Source of the DNA: Herpomyces periplanetae
Taxonomy: Eukaryota; Ascomycota; Laboulbeniomycetes; Herpomycetales; Herpomycetaceae
Length of the DNA stretch: 64,000 bases
Direction of reading: 5' to 3'
Assembly (NCBI GenBank): GCA_009733715.1
Contig: WMKJ01000015.1
Span: 62,001-126,000, forward strand
Positions within the stretch are counted from its first letter, which is position 1. Every line of letters starts with the position of its first letter. This document shows, piece after piece, positions 35,718-46,174 of the stretch. The position numbers were made by a program, and so were the translations under genes. Below the pieces are notes generated by a model, which saw only the letters and a list, made by a program, of their open reading frames with translations, was not told the origin of the DNA and made no database searches.

Positions 35718-38700
35718 ATGATCCCAAAATTCTCTCATACAACCGCTTCGCTTGCTCTACTCCTCTCCATCACCAATGTTCCCTGGACTTTCGCACAGAT
35801 ACTCCCCAATGAACTCGCCCAAGTTCCACCCTTAGATGTCGCCCCTCCCATGCCCGAAAATTCATTGCTTCCTTCGCAAACCTTCAACCCTTCAATCATT
35901 CCAAATGATTTCTCTTCAACTCCCCTCCCATCATCGCTATTTTTTCCTCCCTCTCAAATCACTGCTTCACCATCACCACCCTCTTTATCCTCTTCCATTC
36001 CCACTTTTCCAAACACTCTCAACTCATCGGCAACCTTAACGGCTGGCAGTCCACGCCAAACAGGCAATAATACTCCCAAGCCCGCCATCTATCCCAATGG
36101 CACTAGGTCCGATAATCGTTACTCAAATTCAACATCACCATGTAAGTTCTCAATTCCATAATTCAATACCCATTAATCATTTCTCTCTACTGACTATGTG
36201 ACTACCATTAGCATCCCGCCGTCCCAATCTCGATATTCTACCGCTCAAACCCGTAATCACTCCTGCCATTGCTGTTGCGGGTATCCTGCTAATCGGTATG
36301 GGCTTAACATACGCATTAATCGGCATAAAGAATGAATGGTAGGCTAAACCACTTCATCCTCAAAGTTTATCGTTACCAACCCGCCTCGATAACACGCTAA
36401 CCTCCAATATTCACCATTTTCCAACAGGTTAAACATATTTCTTTCAACGGCATTTTTAATGAGCTTGGGTGTTGCAGTACTCATAATTTATGTTATGAAC
36501 CCTCCAGTTAGCAATGCCATTCAAGGCGCTTATTTGGTTGCTATCACTGTATCTGGATTTTTACTTGGTGCATTGGCCCTCATATTCTCCGAAATCACAA
36601 GCTCTCTAGCTTGTATCCTAGCGGGATTTTGCCTTAGTATGTGGCTCCTTACCCTAACCCAAGATGGACTGATAAGCTCAAGTGCTGGTCGTGTAATCCT
36701 GATCGCCGCCCTCAGTGTTGCAATGGTAACTGTGTGGATAAGCCGTTACACTCGAACTTACGCTCTTATAGCCAGTACATCGTTCGCTGGTGCGACCATT
36801 GCTATGCTTGGTATCGACTGCTTCAGTCGTGTTGGTCTTAAGGAGTTTTGGCTATATTTGTGGAACTTGAATCCCTCGGTTTTTCCAATCGGCACGAAAC
36901 ACTATCCAGTTACGCGAGGAATTCGCGTGGAGTCTGCCGGTATAATTCTTATTACTATATTTGGTTTAGTATCCCAGTCAAAATTATGGCATTTAATTAA
37001 AACTCGTCGGGCTCAAAAAACAGCTGACCATCGCCGAAAAGAGGAAAATTTACGGCAATTAGAGGCGGAGATCGGTAAACGTATTGAAAGCGACGTTAGC
37101 CGAGAGCGTGCCGAATGGGAGGCTACATATGGTAACGGTGTTACCGCATCACCAACTGCTGACTCTGAGACTTTGACTGGTAGAAAAAGAAGCCAATACT
37201 TGAGCGGAAATTTTACAGACAAACGGCACAGTGTTAACTTAGCCAAACTTCAACCAAATGACGATCCTCGGACAACATACATCGATCACCATCATGCCGG
37301 AGGTTACAATCCTATCGAAAGGCCGTGTGATTTCATATCACACGGTGATCTCTTTTCACATACAACAGCATCGCCACCTCCAACCCACAACTCCGACGGA
37401 AGTGAAACGTACGCTAAAGAACATGCGTTGTTTAATTCTCACCAAAAATCCGTTGATTCCGCTATGCAAACTCCGACAAGAAAGTTACCTCAGGGTAATT
37501 ATTCGAACCTTTATGATCCTGAGGCTAACACATTAGTCTCGGGGAAGTCTGTCAAGTCTAACAAGAGTCGGGTATCTTTATCATTATTTTCTAAGAATCG
37601 TTCAGACTCCGGATCGGATGATACGGGTTCGCCCTCATCAGTTAGCATTCCATTGACGACAATGCCATCCAGATGCGTAAATGATGGTTATGCAGGTTCA
37701 CTGGATGAGAGTGGAGCATCGGAAAAGTTATCCAATGTATCAAGGAGATGGTCTGGACGTCGACATCCGTTCCAGGGTGTTCTGGGCAATAGTAAAGGTG
37801 GCTCTCGCACGTCATCGCGAGCCCACCAAAATTCAGATTCAACAACCGATTTGAGCGGGGGCAACACGGATCGTTATCAAGCAACGTCGTCTCCAACTGA
37901 TACTGCAAATGATATTGATACTGATGATGCATCACTATTGGACGAAGAGAACCAAAATTTGGTTACAGCTAAGTCTGCCTTGGATGCAGACCAATGTAAC
38001 GGTGACCAAACAGACCCCGGTTGTCTTACCACACCGTCGTTACCAGCGGGAAAATCTGAACGGGCCGGAGTTTTAACAGTATCTGACCGTTTTTACAACA
38101 CAGGAAGTATTGGAAACTTGAATGAAAGATATAGAGTGAGCGGTTACGCTGATCCAGGTGAGCCAGCGGTCATGATTAATCCAACAGTGGGATTGAAGCA
38201 AGGTCGAGCGCCTGGGAATTCTGATCGAATATTACCTAATGGCGTGGGACATCATTTCAATGGGGTCAGCGGTGGAGGGAGGAAGGGAGAGACACCTGAT
38301 AGTATGACGGGAAGATTATCCTTCACAGCCCAGTCCAGACCGTCTGTTGATGATTTGCAAGCTAAGCAACGTCGTTCAGTTGATATATACTCAGTAGACG
38401 GAAGGTCAATGCCTAATAGAATGCCAATGGCATCGTATACCGTGGGACAGGCGGTCGCCGCTCCCGGAATAATGGGAGGCCGAAGGGATAGGGATGTAAG
38501 GTTAAGTACATCACATTCATCATCACGGTTATCATCATATGGAGAATTATCAAGGCCTAGATCGTACGCTTCGAATTTGAATGGATTGATGAACATGGAC
38601 GGAGTAGCATCTGGAGTGGGATATAATAGTGGACGAAATTCGGCAAACTTACACAGGCAGTCATCAGCCATAATGTTGTCAAGTAAATACAATGGACGAG

Positions 38701-39401
38701 GATCGATTCTTCACTCGGGTATGCCAGGTACAGGAGCAGGATATAATCATCATCTACTTCTTAATGTTAATGGGAGTGGGATTGGAAACGGAAGGGCATC
38801 ATTTTCCATGCCCAACAAACCGGACTTTTTGATACCGGAGAGTATGTCATTACTTGAGCAGCAGGATCAGCAAATGTTGGAACGACAGAGGCAGATTCAA
38901 AACCAAAATAGCCAAAAAGACAGCATTAATGGAGGGGGGCTGATAAATTCGGTAACAGGGGGTACGCCAAATGGGGGTGGAGATCCGATGAATAGATATG
39001 GATCACCTTCGATGATGAGACGATCACGTACATCGTTTCTTCAGGCGCAGAATGGATCAGGAATGAATGTACCAAGGTATGGGTATGGGGCACCTAAGAA
39101 TTTTAATCCAGTTGTAAATGGTGGGGGTGGTATTGGGGGTGTGGGATATGATTATCGAACGTCAATGATACGAAGTGGAGAAATGAACAGTAAACAGGTG
39201 TCAGGGAATGGGACAGTGGGAGGAACGTTGTTAAATTTTGATAATGGACCAGCATCACATATTGATCGGAGAAAACGTGGATCCACGGCGGCAATGGGGA
39301 ACAAGAGGGTAACGTCAGCATCGGGGGGCCCAAGCATTGACATGTTAGGTGCACATAACGAAGCTATACGAAGGCTACAAGCCGGTGTAGGCAGCGAGTA
39401 A
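35718..39401 (+). CDS. DUF4203 (TM7S3/TM198-like) multi-span membrane protein with long hydrophilic tail
   Basis: Three exons: 35718-36141, 36212-36338 and 36428-39401; 1174 residues. The N-terminus MIPKFSHTTASLALLLSITNV is a likely signal peptide, followed by a Pro/Ser-rich luminal stretch to about 145. About seven hydrophobic segments follow between residues 155 and 375. They include LKPVITPAIAVAGILLIGMG, MNPPVSNAIQGAYLVA, ILAGFCLSMWLL, FAGATIAMLGIDCFSRVGLK and EFWLYLWNLNPSVFP, which match fungal DUF4203 proteins closely. The remaining ~800 residues are charged, then Gly/Ser/Asn-rich and probably cytosolic and disordered; the biochemical function of the family is unknown. A perfect 9-bp inverted repeat sits in the coding region at 37323-37345. 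Coding-strand composition runs from pyrimidine-rich to strongly purine-rich. Confidence 0.92.
37323..37345 (+). repeat. Inverted repeat inside the DUF4203 coding region
   Basis: Arms CCGTGTGAT (37323-37331) and ATCACACGG (37337-37345) are perfect reverse complements around a 5-nt loop. They could form a stable RNA hairpin within the hydrophilic-tail coding region. It may be coincidental. Confidence 0.6.
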
Positions 39402-39673
39402 GAAATAAATGAAACGTTAGGTTTCGGGAGGAGAAAGGATATTTTTTAAAAAAACGAAGAAAATGTTAATATTGAGCATGATGAATTAGCACGCTAAAAT
39501 TCAAAACACAAATTCCAGCTGTGCACTGCAAAGATGATAAATTAAATACTAGGGTTACAGGCCAAAAAAATTAGGATAGTTTAACAAATAAAATTAGTTT
39601 GAAAGCTTCACGATAGTTGAAATCGTAAAGTGCGTAGCGGCAATTTGACGCGTCGGAAAACGGCGAAGCGCTG

Positions 39674-39683
39674 GTCACGTGAC
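39674..39683 (+). promoter_or_regulatory. Palindromic E-box GTCACGTGAC upstream of ERF4
   Basis: Perfect 10-bp palindrome about 380 nt upstream of the ERF4 start codon. It contains the CACGTGAC core on both strands, the strongest example of this element in the window. A bHLH target is inferred from the consensus. Confidence 0.4.
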
Positions 39684-39725
39684 TTGCTGACTAATAAGCG
39701 CCGCTGTGGCTTGGGTGGGCGGTGC

Positions 39726-39813
39726 AGAGGCGGAGGGAAGCGAAAAGGGAATAAAAACGAAGAAGAGGACGAGGAAAAGGAAAAGCAGAAAAAGGAAGAG
39801 GAAAAGCAAAGGG
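39726..39813 (+). repeat. Polypurine tract
   Basis: About 88 nt that are almost all A and G on the plus strand, with only scattered C or T. Such homopurine stretches can form triplex DNA and bind purine-tract factors. It separates the E-box from the ERF4 start codon. Confidence 0.7.
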
Positions 39814-40063
39814 TAACAGGCAAAAGATGAACACGTGAAGCGCGAGGCATTTGGGGGTGGCATGAACAGAGTTGGTTGGAGTAGAAAGCATGCTAGCAAC
39901 AACACGATTAGTTTACGGGTATTTTAAGGTTGTATTGGGCGTACGCGAATTACACGCAGCAAGATATATTTATGTGAAGAGATTTGCACTTTAAGGGAGG
40001 AAGAGTGAACTGGCAAAAGACGCGTTTCGGCTGGCTGGCGTGCAGGCTTAGAAAAGGTCTACG

Positions 40064-41452
40064 ATGGGAATCCGAAATAGCCCGCATATTGCAATACCCG
40101 ATGCCTCATCGCATTCCAATATGACTACAACTACAGCTGTACTCACCGATCGTCGTACACACACCAGCAAAGGTGACCGTTCGCGGAACTATTCATCACA
40201 TCATGCCAAACCACGCGCCTCGGCCTCTCGATTGTGGAATCCTATTAATTCTCTTCCGCGAACTCCTTCTACATCGACCCTTCCCCTCCTTCATTCTGTA
40301 TCGTCTACTGAATCTTGCCAGAACCAAGTATCACGACTCCCCTCTACGTCTGAACCGTCAACTACTACTCCAGCTTCATCCTCGGTCGATGCAGTTGCCA
40401 CGTCCACTTGTCCTGCGTCATCCGTCACACCTTCGTCAAGCTATATAAGCAACAGACCGTTAGATTCGGAACGTTCATCATCGCATACGACTTCTCATTT
40501 TCCTTTGACTACACCACTAATGACCAATTTTTACAATATTAATCAACGCAGCGTCTTGAATATCTCCGCGTCTACTACTCCCAGCGAATTAAGCCTGGCT
40601 CTTTTACCAAATGTTGCAGCTCCCCCTCCCCCTCCGCCCCCTCCTCCACTTTCGTCACAATCACTTTTTACATCAAACGTTAATTCACCCTCATCTATTG
40701 TTCAAGTTACTTCTAATAACTTGACGGCCACGACTACTTACCCTGATCAAACTTTGCATCCACCGCCATCATCACCACCGCCCCAGTCTCAGCTACAAAC
40801 GCAGCCTCATAATCAGGCTAGTAAAAATGCCATTTCAAAATCTTCTCGTGCCCTCCGAAATTCTTCTACGGCCGCCATCCCACAATCACTTCCATCTCAA
40901 CCTCATACTACATCTCATACTTCTGCAACAATAGCTTGGGGCCCTCTTCATCCATGTTATCCTCATTTAAATGCTCATGTCCCCGAGTCATCACCTCTAC
41001 GACATTCTACACGTGTTATACGTGTAAAGCGGGACTGGTTAAAAGCTGGTGATATTACTCCGTCTTTCGCAAATGTTTATCCTCAAGTCCTCGACCCCCT
41101 GCTACCTGAAAATGAATTTCGTAAAATAATTCAAACCGTTAACACTTACCTTACCGAAGCCTTTAACCCGTTTACTCTTCGCGCTTGGCTTGATTCTGCT
41201 TTGGGTGTTTTAACCCTTTGGTTTTGGGATGATCTTGGCTTTACCCACGTCAAATCAAAACTTCGTGCGCTAGAACGTTGGATTGACAAGTGGAATGAAA
41301 CCTACGGTTCAAAGGATACTCTATGTATTATTCCCCTACGCAAAACTGCTTATATGACTTTTGATATTCAAATCCCCGATCCCCAACTTACCCCCGACAT
41401 CATCGACGATCATCCTCACAACGAACTTACCTCTACCACCTCTTACCCGTAG
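40064..41452 (+). CDS. ERF4: Ras/Rho palmitoyltransferase accessory subunit Erf4 (GOLGA7/ERF4 domain)
   Basis: Single exon of 462 residues. The C-terminal domain, about residues 315-445, matches the GOLGA7/ERF4 family. It shows VIRVKRDWLKAGDITPSF, YPQVLDPLLPENEFRKII, VNTYLTEAFNPF, ALGVLTLWFWDDLGFTHV, LRALERWIDKWNETYG and LCIIPLRKTAYMTFDIQI. Known role: Erf4 stabilises the DHHC acyltransferase Erf2 at the ER membrane so that Ras proteins are palmitoylated. The first ~300 residues are a Ser/Thr/Pro-rich region with a run of about ten prolines near residue 187. Yeast Erf4 (about 237 aa) and animal GOLGA7 (about 140 aa) are much shorter, so the N-terminal extension is notable and probably disordered. 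Convergent with the HAL4-type kinase. Confidence 0.85.
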   Translation: MGIRNSPHIAIPDASSHSNMTTTTAVLTDRRTHTSKGDRSRNYSSHHAKPRASASRLWNPINSLPRTPSTSTLPLLHSVSSTESCQNQVSRLPSTSEPSTTTPASSSVDAVATSTCPASSVTPSSSYISNRPLDSERSSSHTTSHFPLTTPLMTNFYNINQRSVLNISASTTPSELSLALLPNVAAPPPPPPPPPLSSQSLFTSNVNSPSSIVQVTSNNLTATTTYPDQTLHPPPSSPPPQSQLQTQPHNQASKNAISKSSRALRNSSTAAIPQSLPSQPHTTSHTSATIAWGPLHPCYPHLNAHVPESSPLRHSTRVIRVKRDWLKAGDITPSFANVYPQVLDPLLPENEFRKIIQTVNTYLTEAFNPFTLRAWLDSALGVLTLWFWDDLGFTHVKSKLRALERWIDKWNETYGSKDTLCIIPLRKTAYMTFDIQIPDPQLTPDIIDDHPHNELTSTTSYP

Positions 41453-43390
41453 ATCGTCTCCTGGTCTATGAATGTATCTGTATATTTGTATTGGTTTTCT
41501 GAGTCCATTTCTTTCCATCTTTTTTGCTCTTTACCAACATATGTCTGCCCCACCTTATTTTGAATCACCTCCCCAGTAAATGCCTTTTTCCTTCAAACTT
41601 GCCACCCTATTCGTTTTATGGCTATCGCCACTCAACCATTTTAGCTATATACGTATACACAACCGTTATCGCTAATATAGTCAAAACTTTAATTTGTCAG
41701 ATCCCTCGAACCCTCCACTACTACATCGTCTCATCACTCCGGTAACCTCCTAAACCGTCAACACCCACTACCATCGTACGTTTAAGTGATCTTGTTTCAC
41801 AATGAACTTCCATAACCACCTGAGTTTTGCTTTATCCAGATTTCCCACATGTTTCGCCCCAAACCTCTGATACACCCGCTCCCCACCTGCATTTGCGTAC
41901 GATAACCATCGCTTCCACCACTATATCAACTTACCTGTACACCAAATCTGGTTATATTGGTTTAAACGGCTAAACCCGTCCGCAAAATCCACCACACGTC
42001 ATGATCCAAGCTCATATCCTCCCACCCAACCATTTATCTGCTCTGCTGACTCTTCGGCCCGTTAGTCTCACTTCATTTAGTCATCTAGTTTCTGCATTCT
42101 TCCACCCTTGTATCAATGCACTAGATACATCCTTTCACTCACGCCATGTCCTCGCCATTTATACGTGTATCCCTCCCCTCCCTTCCCCTCCCCCACAACA
42201 TTACAAACATTTGCATATCTCATTCGTAAATCTCGGTTATCATCGAGTACCTTACTCCCCAAGCTCACGTTACGTACGTGAGACCGACTTACACCCTGGT
42301 CCACAGCCAACCTTCAACACACCTGCAAATTCCATACGGTTCGTCTACCATTCAACATAATCATACACGTAGATCGTTCATTATTATTATACGAGCAACT
42401 ACGCCCGCGCGTGCACTATCTGAATGCGAGCGCCATGTTAATCGTGAAACCAGTTCCTAAAATCCTCTCATTTTATCCCAATCCCCATAACATTTCATTC
42501 CCAATTATTATATCAGTCGTAGCAGCAAATGAAAAAATTATGCCCAAACTACCACATCGTCACCATTTAAAAATTAAACACTCCAGAGTGTTTTGGAATT
42601 ATTTTCGCATGACTTTCTCATCGCGTACACATGTACGCGCCCTATACGCATTTGCTTGATGCTGTCAAACGACAGCATATAAACTATAACGAACTTTCAT
42701 GCTAGCGTATGAGCGTGTCAGCCTAGAAGCGTGAGCGATAGATAGTTCATTGCTCCGCCTCCAACCGCCCCCTTAACCCTCGAACTTCTGCCCCTCCACC
42801 ATTTGCCATCACAGCTAACACAATCATAACGACTGCTGCGATCGATCTCCATCAAATAGCGATAATAGCAAAAGAACAAAACTACCTCAATGGAAATATA
42901 CAAACCCTAATATGTTAACAAAAATGTAAACTTAGCGCGGTGCTCTATCGGCAAAAATTCACTAGGTTAAAATTAATCAAAACTTTTCCTCTATCTCTAT
43001 TAAACCCACTCTCCACATTCCCTGTACGCTGTCATCATCTTCAGCGGTCGGATCATGCGTGCCGGCCTGCACACACATTAACCGGCACACACCCGTCTAC
43101 TCACGCAATAAAGATTAAGCGCATTCCGCTGTGGGTTAACATGAGAAATGTAAGCGTACACACGTACGAGATACGATATAGACGAATGGATGGATATGAT
43201 AAAACTCGATGTTGCTAAACACAATTGTTACTCGTGTGTTTTTTCACTCATGCCTCACCTCGCTAATGCAATGTCAAACTTCTGGGCCCAGTCTTGTCAC
43301 CTTGCCTGGTAACCAATGTTGTTCGCCTGTTATCGCCTCTTCATTTTTGACGGCAAAACAGTTTGGCAAAAATGACCGACATTACACATG
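41453..43390. other. Convergent spacer between ERF4 and the HAL4-type kinase
   Basis: About 1.9 kb between two stop codons facing each other. The plus strand stays pyrimidine-rich to about 42400, so the minus strand is purine-rich, as expected for a trailer of the minus-strand kinase. A 119-codon ATG frame at 42001-42360 has no recognisable motif and a composition typical of the tract, so I do not call it. Confidence 0.5.
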
Positions 43391-44948
43391 TTAAGACCCT
43401 TCTCCCGCCTTACAAACAATGCAGTCTCTAATCCATTCGGATCTAAGAACTTGGTTTGCCGTAAGCCGTCGCTTAGGATTCGGATCCAGTGTCGAATAGA
43501 TAACGTTTTGACACTTAGGCTAAATTCAAATTAGCTCACATAATTCATAACCATACATAACCTCGAGATAATATCAAATGAAAAAAAGATAATGTGTAAC
43601 ATACCTTACGAAGATCTTCAATAGGCCGGAAACCTGCCTCTTCTCGTCGATCATTAACATACTGAGTGTAGTACTCGTCCTCATCAATTCGTGCCACACA
43701 CCACAAATGTCGGCCAGTACGCATAGCCATGTAGATTATTCCACATGCCCAAATGTCAACCGCTCGTGGATCGAAATGAGCACGGGAAAATTCTTCCGGA
43801 GCTATGTATGGCGCCGAACCACACAACCCCGATGCGTAATGTATATCCTTTTCCCAAGCAGTCCGAAAACACTCTCCGCTACCGAAATCTGTGATTTTTA
43901 ACACACCTTCTTCGGTTAATAGTAAATTCTCAGGTTTGAGATCCCTGTGAGCTACGCCCATTTCATGCATATATTCGACACCACGCATTAATTGCTTAAA
44001 AAAGCAATCAGCTTCAGCCTCGTCTAAATGACCTGACGAAATGATTAATGAGAAGAGGTCACCACCGGCACAGTACTCCATAACCTCACAAAAATCTCCT
44101 TTCTCATCTTTAAGGAGATCCAATGTATGAATGATGTTTGGATGGCTCATTGACGAAGACAAGCAAAACTCTGACGCAAGTTGTTTCTGAAAGGATTTTT
44201 CACATATACGATTGCTACGCCACTTGAATTCTTTGACGGCGAAAAGTTTTTCGCGAGTCGGATCATTATCGTCAACTTTATGAGCAATTCGAACCACACC
44301 AAATGCACCGTGGCCAATAATCTCTTGACATTTACCGTACTTTTGCACAAGTATTGATTGAGTAGCGGAAGGTTTTGTTTCCGGTATAGTTAGCTTGGCA
44401 GTTTCATGTCGCCTTTGTACTACAGAGTAGCTTATAAGACTGAGAGAAGTTGTATGGTCATCGGGAGAATGATTAGAACTGTCTCGACGCTTTTCCCAAA
44501 AGTTTCGAAGTATTGAGCGTAATCGTTGTTGTCGCTTCACGTTATTTAATTTATGCTCATGTGAACCGTTTTCGTGTACAATAAAACGTCTTGAAGGCAT
44601 GTCATCTTGCTTCCCCGGAAAGTTTAACAAATTGCTACCAAGTATTGAGGACTTATTGCTGGGTATATTAGGTTTTGATTTTCCCATGACGGCGGCAGGA
44701 CCAGCATCAGCAACTCGTTCACGATATTTATCACGTCGAGAGAAGACGCCGGCTAAACGAAGGGAAACGGAAGTCCTTCGTGATGGCGATCGTTTAAGCG
44801 AATTAGGGGGGGATTGACGTGACGGAATAACAAATGTTAACGATCCATTTCGATTGCCATTGATTTCGTTTGATGAGTCATTGGAAAGAACGCAAGTGCT
44901 AGATGACGATGTTGATATTACACCAGAAAGGGAATCACAAGAAGACAT
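43391..44948 (-). CDS. Serine/threonine protein kinase of the HAL4/SAT4 (NPR/HAL) family
   Basis: Two exons on the minus strand, 44948-43605 and 43519-43391, with an 84-nt intron (donor GTATGT, acceptor TTTAG); 490 residues. The first ~200 residues are Ser/Arg-rich. The kinase domain covers about 203-480: GHGAFGVV glycine loop, AVKEFKW with the ATP lysine near 239, HRDLKPENLL near 330, DFGSGECF near 354 and APEEF. The insert LWCVARIDEDEYYTQYV and the ending NVIYSTLDPNPKRRLTANQVL, with tail WIRDCIVC, are characteristic of fungal HAL4/SAT4/HAL5-type kinases. Known role in yeast: stabilising plasma-membrane nutrient transporters such as the Trk1/Trk2 K+ importers, hence salt tolerance. The frame is open upstream of 44948, but 44948 is the first ATG. 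The gene's own strand is pyrimidine-rich upstream of the start. Confidence 0.93.
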
Positions 44949-46095
44949 TTTTGTGGGTGTAAGAGTTGACGAAACAAGGGAGGTTAAGAAACAGGGGGGA
45001 AAAGGCAGGAGGCACGATTGAAGGGAAATTCGTATGTATGCAAAAGAAAGCCTAAGGAGCCCTGGAGAAAGAGAGACTAGATGACTTCCTTTAATAATAT
45101 GGAAGGGGAGGGAACCAAAGGTCAGAGCGGATATGGGAAGAAGCAAAATATGGAAAACTCCAAAAGTGCAAGATGGGAGAGACCGCAGGGACGAAGACGG
45201 TGGGGATAAGCGCCGGAATGGAGAAGATTAAACTCTAAAGAGCCAGGATGAAAATGTGAATCATTGACAAGGTGAAATTTTAGCTGCTTCAATACTAGAG
45301 ATTAATCAAAATCCGGAGAGTTGAAAGTGGGGGAAGGAGGAGATGAAGTAAATAAGGACACACGAGAGACTCGGTACGTAGAAAATCGCTAAAGTACAGC
45401 CTTTTCGGCTGGAAACTCATCAAACGTAAGATACATGATGAGGGCAACAGAAGGAAGAATTGGAAAAGAGAAGAATGAAAATATTAGAAGGGAAAGAAGA
45501 GGATAGATAGATATGATTGACCAAGCTCAGCAAAAGGATAATAAGAAGAGGCGAAGTAGTTTGGCTAAGGTAGGATAAACAGGATGTAAACAGAATGGAA
45601 GAGAAGAAAAAGAGAAACTTGAAGTAGAGGGGAGGGGTCCAGCAGCTTTAAATAATTGTAGGGGAAGGAAAGTAAGCAAAATATTCTTGGAAAGTGTGAG
45701 AAATGAAAGCAATAAAAGCACTAAGCCATGTAAGTATAAGAAGCCCGATGGGGAAGGGGCGAAGAAAGGGTTTTAAATTAAAGGGCGAAATACCGGCGTA
45801 AGAAAGTTGAAAAATCCCCTTGAGGAATTTTAACTAATAACGGAAGGTGCGATCGGATTACTCGGAATATTGAGGCATTGTTAACAAATTGTTGAGATGA
45901 AGGAAAAAAGAAAGACATTGTTTGGGAGCGAAAGTTGGGAAATGGCATATCCGTCATTCATTAGCCTATTTTCTGGAAAGTTGGGTGGGTTTACCCGCAA
46001 ACCAAGTTTGCTGACTCATGGTATGCATCACCGAACATTCCTTCTTTCGGAATAGTTCCTTCAAATCGCGATAATATGAATGGGCATTTTCTATG

Positions 46096-46174
46096 TGTGG
46101 CGCGATGCTATGCCATGCCATGATATGCAACGATGTGATGCGATGCCATGCTATACCATAGCATACCATGCGAT
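46096..46174. repeat. Low-complexity ATGC-type repeat with internal palindromes
   Basis: Repeated short words of the form ATGC/CATG, including CCATGCCATG and the palindrome ATGCTAT-ACC-ATAGCAT. It looks like an imperfect short tandem repeat with many self-complementary units. No gene overlaps it. Confidence 0.65.

Larger units (their letters stand above)
39402..40063 (+). other. Spacer and promoter region before ERF4
   Basis: Purine-rich DNA after the DUF4203 stop. A 10-bp palindrome GTCACGTGAC at 39674-39683 lies in a GC-richer patch and is followed by a polypurine stretch at about 39726-39813. Another CACGTG is at 39832-39837. The leader immediately before the ERF4 ATG is therefore purine-rich, unlike most others in the window. 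Confidence 0.5.

Noticed and set aside
42001-42360. 119-codon ATG frame between ERF4 and the kinase
   Set aside because: Low-complexity Ser/Pro/His/Leu content typical of translated pyrimidine-rich DNA and no family resemblance. It lies in the likely 3' trailer of the opposite-strand kinase.
756-44948. A functional ion-homeostasis cluster (ZNG1, NHX, CBS, HAL4-type kinase)
   Set aside because: The genes are widely spaced, on both strands and separated by unrelated genes. All are common housekeeping genes, so co-location is most simply coincidence.
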